Positions 27,504-35,521 of a stretch of 40,100 nucleotides of DNA are shown here, one piece after another. The position numbers and the translations under genes are program-made. Location of the stretch: positions 1 to 40,100 of the forward strand of contig JAUJNL010000060.1 of the NCBI GenBank assembly GCA_030448185.1, read 5' to 3'. Within the stretch, counting starts at the first letter, position 1; each line of letters starts with the position of its first letter. Source of the DNA: Cytophagales bacterium. GTDB lineage: Bacteria > Bacteroidota > Bacteroidia > Cytophagales > 172606-1. The notes beneath the pieces are model-generated. The model was given only the letters and a program-made list of their open reading frames with translations, made no database searches and was not told the origin of the DNA.

Positions 27504-29216
27504 CTACAGATTCCCCTTCTTAAGTTCAGCCACGGCATGATTGGCGGCCCGGGCCGTGAGGGCCATAAATGTGAGGGAAGGATTCTGATTACCAACCGAA
27601 GTCATGCAGGCGCCATCCGTGACGAACACATTCCGGCAGCTGTGCAACTGGTTCCACTTGTTCAGTAATGATGTTTTTGGATCACGACCCATCCGGACGC
27701 CGCCCATTTCGTGAATGTCCAGTCCGGGATTCTGTTTGGTATCGTGGGTATTGATGTTTTTGCAACCGGCTTTTTCCAGCATTTGGGCGCCCTGAATCAG
27801 GAAGTCCTTCAGTACTTTCTCATCATTGGCATCGTATCCTACGGAAGTAATCAATTGAGGGACGTCCCAGGCATCTTTCTGGTCCTTGCTCAGCCGGACG
27901 TGGTTCTCCTCGCGGGGAACCGTTTCGCCCTGCATCATCATATATACACTCCAGGCGCCAGGTTCGGTAAGACTTTCTTTCCAATCTGCTCCGAGTCCTT
28001 CTTTACCGAACCCCCGTTGCCAGCCTGTCCGGGCGGCGCTGAAGGCTACCATATAGCCGCGCATAAAATCGGTTTCCTGCCGGTGGACGTTTCGGAAGGA
28101 AGGCATAAAAGCCGTGGTAGGACGGCGGCCATAGTAGTACCCGTTCTCAAACCCTTCGTAGGTAGCCAGCATACTGCCCCGGTAATTGTGAAAAGCGATG
28201 TATTTGCCCATCAGGCCATTGTCATTGCCTAATCCCTGGGGAAAACGCCCAGAGGTGGAATGGAGTAGAATCAGATTGGTGTTCAGGCAGGCCGCGTTGA
28301 CAAAAATAATCCGGGCGAAGTAGTCAGTTACCGCTTTGGTCTGAGTATCCACTACGCTCACGCCGCTAGCTTTTCCCTGCCCTGCATCATACATAATGGA
28401 GTGTACCACCGAATGAGGACGAAGCGTCAGGTTGCCCGTTTTTTCGGCCCAGGGCAAAGTAGCCGAGTTAGAACTGAAATATCCGCCGTAGGGACATCCC
28501 CGGTAACATAAGTGCCGTGCCTGGCATTGGGCCCGTCCTTGCTGATGATGCACTTCTTTAGGTTGGGTTAGGTGAGCACACCGGCCAATAATTACTTTCC
28601 GGTTGTCGTAATGCTGATGAACGGCCTGCCCAATGTGTTTCTCCACGCAATTAAGCTCGAAAGGAGGCAAAAATTCGCCATCGGGCAAGCTCTCAATGCC
28701 GTCTTTATTTCCGCTGATACCCACAAATTTCTCTACGTGGCTGTACCAGGGAGCCAGGTCCTTATAGCGGATAGGCCAGTCTACGGCAAAGCCATCCCGG
28801 GCCGGAGCTTCAAATTCGTAATTACTCCACCGCTGGGTCTGCCGGGCCCAGATCAGCGACTTGCCCCCAACCTGATAGCCTCGTATCCAGTCAAAAGGCT
28901 TCTCCTGAATGTAGGGATGCTCCTTATCTTTCACAAAAAAATGGGAGGTGGCTTCCTCAAAAGCATAACAACGGCTGGCAATCGGATTTTCCGCCTCTAC
29001 TTCCAGGGGAAAACGACCCCGGTGCGGCAACTCCCATATATTCGAGTTGGTTGTGGGGTAATCTTCTACGTGTTTCACCATCCGGCCCCGTTCCAGCACC
29101 AGGGTTTTCAGCCCCTGTTCGCACAGCTCTTTGGCCGCCCAGCCCCCACTGATACCCGAACCAATTACGATGGCATCAAAAGTGTTTTTTTGTTTTGCCT
29201 TACCATTGATAAACAT
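27504..29216 (-). CDS. GMC-family FAD oxidoreductase
   Basis: A 570-aa glucose-methanol-choline oxidoreductase. The FAD loop is IVIGSGISGGWAAKEL near residue 16. A second FAD segment KSLIWARQTQRW lies mid-protein, and a cysteine-rich stretch HLCYRGCPYGGY near 230. The C-terminal domain holds HEMGGVRMGRDPKTS and NPSLTFMALTARAA. Bacteroidota members are usually annotated as gluconate or glucose dehydrogenase-like and often pair with a small subunit 3 carrying the export signal; none is seen here. A divergent gluconokinase supports sugar-acid metabolism, but the substrate is inferred. The frame is intact over 1.7 kb. The start MFINGKAKQKNTFD has no signal peptide, in line with export in complex with a partner. 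Confidence 0.9.
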   Translation of the reverse strand: MFINGKAKQKNTFDAIVIGSGISGGWAAKELCEQGLKTLVLERGRMVKHVEDYPTTNSNIWELPHRGRFPLEVEAENPIASRCYAFEEATSHFFVKDKEHPYIQEKPFDWIRGYQVGGKSLIWARQTQRWSNYEFEAPARDGFAVDWPIRYKDLAPWYSHVEKFVGISGNKDGIESLPDGEFLPPFELNCVEKHIGQAVHQHYDNRKVIIGRCAHLTQPKEVHHQQGRAQCQARHLCYRGCPYGGYFSSNSATLPWAEKTGNLTLRPHSVVHSIMYDAGQGKASGVSVVDTQTKAVTDYFARIIFVNAACLNTNLILLHSTSGRFPQGLGNDNGLMGKYIAFHNYRGSMLATYEGFENGYYYGRRPTTAFMPSFRNVHRQETDFMRGYMVAFSAARTGWQRGFGKEGLGADWKESLTEPGAWSVYMMMQGETVPREENHVRLSKDQKDAWDVPQLITSVGYDANDEKVLKDFLIQGAQMLEKAGCKNINTHDTKQNPGLDIHEMGGVRMGRDPKTSLLNKWNQLHSCRNVFVTDGACMTSVGNQNPSLTFMALTARAANHAVAELKKGNL

Positions 29217-29349
29217 AAGTAGCGATTAGCAATAAGCAGTCGGCCATCCAGGCCGGCCAGAAAGACTAAAATACCTAAAATCAAGGGATCAACCGCATAC
29301 TTGGGAAAACTTACTTACTTTGCAGCATTCTTTAACCCTACCTTCTAGC

Positions 29350-29835
29350 ATGTTTGTAATTGTTTTAGGCGTTTCCGGCGTGGGCAAAACCACAGTCGGT
29401 GAAGGGCTGGCCCGGCAGATGAACTGGCCTTTTCTGGATGCGGACCATTTTCATCCGGAGGCCAATGTCCAAAAAATGCGCCAGGGCATACCGCTCACGG
29501 AAGAAGACCGGAAACCGTGGTTAGCCAAACTCCGGGAAACTATTGGGGAATACATTACCAATGGCAAAAGTGGCGTGCTAGCCTGTTCGGCCCTCCGGCA
29601 GTCTTATCGTGATGTGCTAGCCGTGAATGAAGAAGTGAAGTTTGTGTATCTGAAGGGAAGCTATCAGTTGATCGAGCAAAGAATCAGAGCCCGGCGCGGC
29701 CACTATATGAATCCGGAGCTGTTAAAAAGCCAGTTTGCTACGCTGGAAGAACCACACGGAGACGTGATTGTAGTCGATGTAACCCCAGAACCTGATGAAA
29801 TTGTTCAGAATATCCGAAAAAAATTGGCTATCTAA
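29350..29835 (+). CDS. gntK: Gluconokinase
   Basis: A small P-loop kinase of 161 aa that phosphorylates gluconate to 6-phosphogluconate. The Walker A motif GVSGVGKTT is at the start, followed by LDADHFHPEANVQKM, SALRQSYRD and YLKGSYQLIEQRI, all diagnostic of the thermoresistant gluconokinase family. The ATG at 29350 is chosen over a TTG at 29320 because it puts the beta strand FVIVLGV directly after the start. It is divergent from the GMC oxidoreductase with 133 bp between them. A box TTACTTTG at 29315-29322 resembles the Bacteroidota -7 element. Confidence 0.92.
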   Translation: MFVIVLGVSGVGKTTVGEGLARQMNWPFLDADHFHPEANVQKMRQGIPLTEEDRKPWLAKLRETIGEYITNGKSGVLACSALRQSYRDVLAVNEEVKFVYLKGSYQLIEQRIRARRGHYMNPELLKSQFATLEEPHGDVIVVDVTPEPDEIVQNIRKKLAI

Positions 29836-29855
29836 GCACCAAAACTACTTGGTGC
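29836..29855 (+). terminator. Short hairpin after gluconokinase
   Basis: GCACCA at 29836-29841 pairs with TGGTGC at 29850-29855 directly after the stop. The stem is short and no T-run follows, so the call is weak. Confidence 0.3.
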
Positions 29856-29868
29856 CTAACCATTTCCG

Positions 29869-30160
29869 CTAAGGCTCATAAGGCTCAGCCGGGAGTCCGG
29901 CAGTATTGGTGGTTTCCCGGAAAGAGGAAGGCGTAAGGCCCGTCATTTTTTGAATTGATTAGACAGGTGGTGTACACTGCTGTATCCCAGTTGGAAGGCA
30001 ATGTCCGTTAGAGACAAGGTGGTTTCCCGCAGTAGTTGTTTGACCCGTGCCACGCGCCGTGGGACATGTAAGCTTCACCAAGGTTTCTTTCTTTGACCGG
30101 CTGATCACTTCGGCTACCGGAGCAGCCGTAAGGGGTGGTTGCATTCCGGGCCACATCATA
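29869..30160 (-). pseudogene. AraC-family regulator, C-terminal fragment
   Basis: On the minus strand RVKQLLRETTLSLTDIAFQL then GYSSVHHLSNQFKK is the second helix-turn-helix of an AraC/XylS regulator. A shift then gives MTGLTPSSFRE and ends at a TAG at 29869-29871. Upstream the frame is broken near 30060 and degenerates (APVAEVISRSKKE). The effector domain is absent. This is a remnant that cannot bind as a full regulator. Confidence 0.7.
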
Positions 30161-30239
30161 CTTACCATATCTTTTTTTGATTCATTCCTAATTGCCCTAT
30201 TCTTATCACCTTAGCCTATCGGCTAGTACTTCAAAAACT

Positions 30240-30440
30240 TTAAGTTGTCGGATATAATTTCTTGAGTTTCACCCTGGCCTCTTTAGCGGTAAACTGCCAG
30301 TTGGTGCTGATCTTACTCTTGTTTCTTTCCTGTTGCCATTGGAGTACAAGTTCTTTGAGTTTATCTGGGCAGTGAATGGAGCCAGCTGCTTTCCGGTTAA
30401 GTACGGAGAATTCAATTGCCTAACATCCGCGATTATGAAG
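30240..30440 (-). pseudogene. IS630-type transposase, C-terminal fragment
   Basis: The minus strand reads EFSVLNRK, then CPDKLKELVLQWQQERNKSK, then STNWQFTAKEARVKLKKLYP and a stop at 30240-30242. This pattern (tryptophan-glutamine-phenylalanine, then ARxKLxxLYP at the end) is the tail of IS630-family transposases. The DDE core upstream is missing. It lies about 530 bp left of the ABC/M1 operon and points away from it. Confidence 0.55.
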
Positions 30441-30513
30441 AAAACTAATGGCCAGGATTCACTCAATGAAAACATTTTCAGGACTGCTATTGAAAAAATG
30501 AAAAGCATTTTTA

Positions 30514-30530
30514 ACTTTGCAACACAAAGT
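30514..30530. promoter_or_regulatory. Operator-like site ACTTTGCAACACAAAGT (first copy)
   Basis: A dyad ACTTTG-N5-CAAAGT followed by ACTTTTATAG. TAACTTTG at 30512-30519 also fits the Bacteroidota -7 consensus TAnnTTTG. A third half-site GCAAAGT follows at 30542-30548. A repressor dimer could bind here. Confidence 0.45.
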
Positions 30531-30791
30531 ACTTTTATAGTGCAAAGTTACTCCTGGCCGGAAGCACAGGAATTAAAATTTGGTGAAATATGCCCAAAGC
30601 ATAAAGCTGGATAGAATAAAGCCTAACTGACTTCTTTGTTTTCTTTAGCGTGAGGAGCATGCATAATACGCCCTTTAGCGAAGTACCAGCTTCAAGTAGA
30701 GGGCGTCTACTTAATGAAATTGTTCCGGAATTTGCTAAATGAGCACTAATTCTTTTGAATCCTCTGCGTGAGGATTATTTTATAAACATTT

Positions 30792-30808
30792 ACTTTGATA
30801 CACAAAGT
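30792..30808. promoter_or_regulatory. Operator-like site ACTTTGATACACAAAGT (second copy)
   Basis: The same dyad as at 30514-30530, again followed by ACTTTTA, lies 160 bp upstream of the ABC ATPase start. The conserved spacing and tail suggest a duplicated promoter-operator. No regulator gene remains nearby. Confidence 0.5.
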
Positions 30809-30967
30809 ACTTTTAAAATTAAAAACCTTAGATAAAGTTGGAACTTCATCTCTCCATCCATCTTAAATGTGCTATTAAAAAAAACCAGTGGAAGCCCAAA
30901 CGCTAACAACTGGGGTTAGCAGTCACCGAATAGATTATCATTCTTTTCAACTCATTGTCGAAGATTT

Positions 30968-31864
30968 ATGGAATTACAAATCAGAAATGTCTCTAAAATC
31001 TATCCGAACGGGGTTCAAGCTTTGAAAAATGTAACGCTCACCATTCCCAATGGCATGTACGGCCTGCTGGGCCCGAACGGTGCGGGTAAATCCACCCTGA
31101 TGCGCATCCTGGCTACGCTGCAGGAGCCGGATGAGGGAAACATTCAGCTTGGTAGCATCAACGTAGTGAAGCAGAAGGAGGAAGTACGCAAAACCCTGGG
31201 TTATCTGCCCCAGGAGTTCGGCGTCTATCCGAAGGTGAGTGCAGAAAGTTTGTTAGACCACTTCGCCATTCTGAAAGGAATCACTACACGCGCGGCTCGT
31301 AAGGAGGCCGTCGAGGCCCTGCTGCGCCAGACAAATCTGTGGGATGTGCGCAAACAGAAACTCGGTGGGTATTCGGGTGGTATGAAGCAACGCTTCGGTG
31401 TGGCAGTGGCCCTACTGGGAAATCCCAAACTAATGATCGTGGATGAACCAACGGCCGGGCTCGACCCGGCTGAACGTGTACGTTTTCTTAATCTGCTTAG
31501 TGAATTAGGCGAGAATAGTGTGGTTATCCTATCCACCCACATTGTTGAAGATGTCAGCGAGCTATGTACCCGGATGGCCATTATCAACCGGGGAGAAATA
31601 CTACTGGAGGCGGTGCCACTACAGGCAATGGAAGGACTAAAAGGGCGGATCTATCGCCGGATTATTGAGAAAAGTGCATTACCCCAGTTGGAGCGTGACC
31701 ATAAAATTATCTCCACCAAGCTGCTGGGCGGACGCACGGTCGTTCATGTTTACAGTGAGAAAGCTCTCGGAGGTTTCGAGCTGGTGCCGCCTGACCTGGA
31801 AGATGTTTACTTCAGTGCCATGGCAGGCCATATCGGAAGCCGTAAACCAGAGGTCGCACTATGA
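30968..31864 (+). CDS. ABC transporter ATP-binding protein (ABC-2 type)
   Basis: A 298-aa ATPase that would power an ABC-2 exporter. The Walker A motif LLGPNGAGKSTLMR starts near residue 33. The Q-loop GYLPQEFGVYP, signature YSGGMKQRF and Walker B LMIVDEPTAGLDP follow, with the H-loop in VILSTHIVEDV. The C-terminal 80 residues are an accessory domain seen in drug and peptide exporters. The stop overlaps the next start as ATGA (31861-31864), so it is translationally coupled to the first permease-peptidase. It is the only ATPase in the operon and would serve both membrane subunits. No frameshift is present. Confidence 0.95.
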   Translation: MELQIRNVSKIYPNGVQALKNVTLTIPNGMYGLLGPNGAGKSTLMRILATLQEPDEGNIQLGSINVVKQKEEVRKTLGYLPQEFGVYPKVSAESLLDHFAILKGITTRAARKEAVEALLRQTNLWDVRKQKLGGYSGGMKQRFGVAVALLGNPKLMIVDEPTAGLDPAERVRFLNLLSELGENSVVILSTHIVEDVSELCTRMAIINRGEILLEAVPLQAMEGLKGRIYRRIIEKSALPQLERDHKIISTKLLGGRTVVHVYSEKALGGFELVPPDLEDVYFSAMAGHIGSRKPEVAL

Positions 31865-34800
31865 AATTCAGGGAGATTTTCCGCTTCGAGTTCGCCTACC
31901 AGCTACGTCGTCCCTGGACCTGGCTCTTCGTCTTTGTCCTGATCGTAGTCGATTTCCTGATGACGAGAGACCGGGCCGTCACCGATGCGCTGTTCGAAGA
32001 GTTCTTTGTTAACTCACCGTTCCTCATCGCCAATACAACCGTATTTGGCAGCCTGATGTGGCTTATGATGGCTGCGGTCATTGCAGGTGATGCGGCGGCG
32101 CGGGATGTGGCGACACGCATGCATCCTCTCCTGTACACCGTCTCCATCAGCAAGGCCGAGTACCTGGGTGGTAGATTCCTTGCCGCCCTGGCTCTCAATG
32201 CCTTGATCCTGCTTGGCGTGCAGGTGGGGATCCTGCTGGGTGTTTATCTGCCAGGCATGGGTCCGGCACTTATTGGCCCGTTCCGGCCCGCTGCCTATTG
32301 GACAGCCTACATCTACATTGCCCTACCAAACGCCTTCGTGGCTACGGCAATGCAGTTCGCTATGGCAACCAGGAGCGGACGTGCCATGGCAGGCTACTTG
32401 GGAAGTTTCATCCTCTTCTTCATGGGATTCTTTGTCGCTTCCTTCCTGCTTTTCAGACGCGGCCTGGGGACGCTGCTGGATCCGACCGGTATCCGATTTA
32501 TCGTAGAAGACATCGCGCATTTATGGACAACCGTTGAAAAGAACCAGCGACTGCTTACGCTGGAGGGCATTGTGCTCGAAAATCGCCTCCTCTGGATCGG
32601 CCTCGGTCTGATCACTGTCGCGGTTACCTACCTGGGTTTTCGATTTGCCCATCGCATCGAGAGCACTTTCTGGTGGAAGCGTGCATTGAACAAGTTTAGC
32701 GCAGGCAAGCTCGCCTATGGCCACCAGGAAACGGCACCTTCGCCGGGGATCGCCATCAGGTCTGGCAGGCCAGTCTGCGTTCCACAGGCCCCACTGACTT
32801 TTGGCATCGCCATGCAGACGCGTCAGACGCTCACCATCGCTTCGGCATCGTTTCGAATGATAGCCACCAGCTGGGCAGGACTAGCCCTGCTGACATTCAT
32901 TCCGCTCCTAACCATTCCGGTGGTGGTCGATCAAATGGAATCCAACGGCGTTCCACTGCTCCCGGTGACCACGCGGGTCATCAACGAGTTAACCGCCCCT
33001 TTGTCTGCTGAACTGAGCCGCTGGGTGATCGTACCTGCACTCCTCATTTTTTTCGCCGGCGAGCTTGTTTGGCGGGAACGCGAAGCGGGACTCGGCGATA
33101 TCACCGACGCAATGCCTGGGTCGGAATGGCCTCCGTTCCTCGGCAAGTTCTTGGGACTCGGACTCTTGCTCATAGCATTCACGACGCTGCAGATGTCCGC
33201 GGGAATGATTGCTCAATCGTTGATGGGTTATAATAAGTTTGAATTAGGGCTATACCTGAAAATTCTCTTCGGGCTTCAGCTTCCCGAATATCTCCTTTTT
33301 GCGGTGCTCGTCCTCGTGGTGCACGTGCTGGTGGATCACAAGTACATCGGTCACCTGATAGCGACCCTTGCCTACGTTTTCATCGCTCTCTCCACACTGT
33401 TCGGAGTAGAACATAATTTGTTAGTCTACGGGGCCGGTCCGGGCTGGTCCTACACGGAGATGCGCGGCTTTGGCCCGTCCCTCGGCCCCTGGCTCTGGTT
33501 CAAAGGTTACTGGGCGGCCTGGGCACTGCTTCTCGCGGTAGTAGGAAGGCTACTCTGGGTGCGTGGTAAGGAAGGCACGCTGAAGTTTCGGCTTCAGTTG
33601 GCGCGACATCGTTTCACTGGTCCCACAAGATGGCTTGCCGGTTCCGCAAGCGTGCTCATCCTTGCGCTTGGCGGGTTCATTTTCTACAACACAAACATCC
33701 TAAATGAGTACCTCACCACCTCCGAAGTGAAGGGGCGGCAGGCCGAGTATGAGCGACGATATGAACGATACAACGGCATCCCGCAGCCCGAGCCGACGCA
33801 AGCCAACCTGCACATCGAGATCTATCCCGATCTTCGGGAAGCGGAGATCCGGGGTTCATACCAGCTGGTGAACCGCAGTACTGTGGCGATTGACTCCATC
33901 CACGTGGCTACTGCAAAGGTTACGACCGAAACATCCTTCGACCGGGCGGCTGCTCTCGTAGTCGCCGACGAAGATCATGGCCATCGGATTTACGCACTGG
34001 AGGAGCCCCTTCAACCGGGCGACTCGCTGCGGCTGGACTTTAAAGTGAATATCAAGCCGCGGGGCTTCCGTGAGAATGGAGTAGATGCCTCAGTGACCTC
34101 GAACGGCACCTTCTTCATGAATAAGAATTATTTCCCCCTGATTGGCTATCAACGCCACCGTGAACTCATCACCGCAACTGACCGGCGTGAGCACGGACTC
34201 GCACCTCGTCCGCTTATCGCCTTTCTCAACGACGAAGAAGCGTATAAAGATCGTGGCCGGGGAATCGCCTTTAACGCGGTGTTGGGAACACAAGAGGATC
34301 AGGTCGCTGTTGCGCCCGGGATGCTGCGTGGAACATGGACTGAAGGAGGGCGCCGGTACTTCCATTATTCGACTGATGCAATCGGCGGCGAGTGGTCCTT
34401 CTTTTCGGCCAGATACGCGGTCTGCAAGTCAGAATGGATTTCATCTGATGACTCGCTTAATCCTCAGGAAGAATCGGCAGCAGCACGGCGTGTTGCCATC
34501 CGGATCTACCATGACCCCAGACACACTGCGCACCTGGACCCTATGCTCCGCAGCATCCGGGCCTCCCTGGATTACTATACAAAGAACTTTGGTCCCTACC
34601 GGCGCGGCTATCTGAACGTGGTCGAACGTCCCGGGAATGGTACGGGCATGCACGCCGAAGCCGCTATGCTCTCACATGGAGAGGGATTCACATTTTGGAG
34701 GCCGGAAGACGGGAGCCACGATCACCCGTATGCGATAGTGGCACACGAGATGGCTCACCAATGGACAATCCCTTATGCAAATGTTGAGGGTGCCCCGGTG

Positions 34801-35511
34801 ATGTCGGAGAGCCTGGCTTGGTATTATGGGATGAAGGCTGTGGAGCACAGTAAGGGGCCAGAGGGTCTCAGGCAGCTTTTTAACTACCTATGGCAGCCCC
34901 ATCCATACGCACCGATCTTCCGGGGTGAGCCGTTGCTTCGCGGGCTTGACCCGTACATGTCTTACCGCAAGGGGCCCTTCGCACTATACACCCTGAGTGA
35001 GTACATCGGCGAGGAGCAGGTCAATGGTGCGCTGCGGCGCTTATTGGAGAACCATCGACCAGTAGAGGCTCCGCTGGCGACGACACTGGATCTGTATCGT
35101 GAGCTTCGAGCGGTGACGCCGGATTCACTAAAGTATCTGCTCTACGATCTCTTCGAGGCGAACACGTACTGGAAGTTCAAGACGGAGCGGGCAACCGCTA
35201 CGCCAATTAAAACAGGCGAGTGGCAGGTGATACTGGAAGTGGAAACGCACAAGGTGGTCGTTGACAGCGCAGGTGTGAAGACGCCTGTACCAATGGATGA
35301 GTGGATAGAAGTCGGCGTGTTTGCACCAGCCAAAGGCCGGGAGCGGCAGGAGCCTCTCTACCTAAAGAAACACCGCATCCGTTCCGGCAAGCAGACGATA
35401 CAGGTAACGGTGTCAGGTAAGCCTGCTCGTGCAGGCATTGATCCGTACCACGTGCTCAACTGGGAGGAACGCTCTGAGGATAACATGAAGAATCTAAGGA
35501 TTAATCAATGA
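31861..35511 (+). CDS. ABC-2 permease fused to M1-family aminopeptidase, copy 1
   Basis: A 1216-aa fusion. The N-terminal half (about 1-590) holds two sets of membrane helices separated by a loop near residues 260-340. A last helix near 595-615 leads into an extracytoplasmic M1 domain. The zinc site is HEMAH at 962-966 with a glutamate at 983 (ESLAW), a spacing of 16 residues between the second histidine and the glutamate, three fewer than in copy 2. The exopeptidase-loop equivalent is GTGMHAEAAM. The gene starts within the ATPase stop. GC content and codon choice (many ATC, CTC, TCC) differ from genes on the left. The substrate is unknown; export followed by trimming of peptides is a hypothesis. 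Confidence 0.9.
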   Translation: MKFREIFRFEFAYQLRRPWTWLFVFVLIVVDFLMTRDRAVTDALFEEFFVNSPFLIANTTVFGSLMWLMMAAVIAGDAAARDVATRMHPLLYTVSISKAEYLGGRFLAALALNALILLGVQVGILLGVYLPGMGPALIGPFRPAAYWTAYIYIALPNAFVATAMQFAMATRSGRAMAGYLGSFILFFMGFFVASFLLFRRGLGTLLDPTGIRFIVEDIAHLWTTVEKNQRLLTLEGIVLENRLLWIGLGLITVAVTYLGFRFAHRIESTFWWKRALNKFSAGKLAYGHQETAPSPGIAIRSGRPVCVPQAPLTFGIAMQTRQTLTIASASFRMIATSWAGLALLTFIPLLTIPVVVDQMESNGVPLLPVTTRVINELTAPLSAELSRWVIVPALLIFFAGELVWREREAGLGDITDAMPGSEWPPFLGKFLGLGLLLIAFTTLQMSAGMIAQSLMGYNKFELGLYLKILFGLQLPEYLLFAVLVLVVHVLVDHKYIGHLIATLAYVFIALSTLFGVEHNLLVYGAGPGWSYTEMRGFGPSLGPWLWFKGYWAAWALLLAVVGRLLWVRGKEGTLKFRLQLARHRFTGPTRWLAGSASVLILALGGFIFYNTNILNEYLTTSEVKGRQAEYERRYERYNGIPQPEPTQANLHIEIYPDLREAEIRGSYQLVNRSTVAIDSIHVATAKVTTETSFDRAAALVVADEDHGHRIYALEEPLQPGDSLRLDFKVNIKPRGFRENGVDASVTSNGTFFMNKNYFPLIGYQRHRELITATDRREHGLAPRPLIAFLNDEEAYKDRGRGIAFNAVLGTQEDQVAVAPGMLRGTWTEGGRRYFHYSTDAIGGEWSFFSARYAVCKSEWISSDDSLNPQEESAAARRVAIRIYHDPRHTAHLDPMLRSIRASLDYYTKNFGPYRRGYLNVVERPGNGTGMHAEAAMLSHGEGFTFWRPEDGSHDHPYAIVAHEMAHQWTIPYANVEGAPVMSESLAWYYGMKAVEHSKGPEGLRQLFNYLWQPHPYAPIFRGEPLLRGLDPYMSYRKGPFALYTLSEYIGEEQVNGALRRLLENHRPVEAPLATTLDLYRELRAVTPDSLKYLLYDLFEANTYWKFKTERATATPIKTGEWQVILEVETHKVVVDSAGVKTPVPMDEWIEVGVFAPAKGRERQEPLYLKKHRIRSGKQTIQVTVSGKPARAGIDPYHVLNWEERSEDNMKNLRINQ

Positions 35512-35521
35512 GGGCATAACG

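Larger units (their letters stand above)
30441..30967. other. Regulatory region upstream of the ABC/M1 operon
   Basis: An AT-rich stretch of about 530 bp with no gene. It contains two near-identical palindromic sites at 30514-30530 and 30792-30808, described separately, and probably the promoter of the operon. Confidence 0.5.

Noticed and set aside
28572..29222. 216-codon plus-strand frame opposite the GMC gene
   Set aside because: It is a shadow of the GMC coding strand with no recognisable domain.
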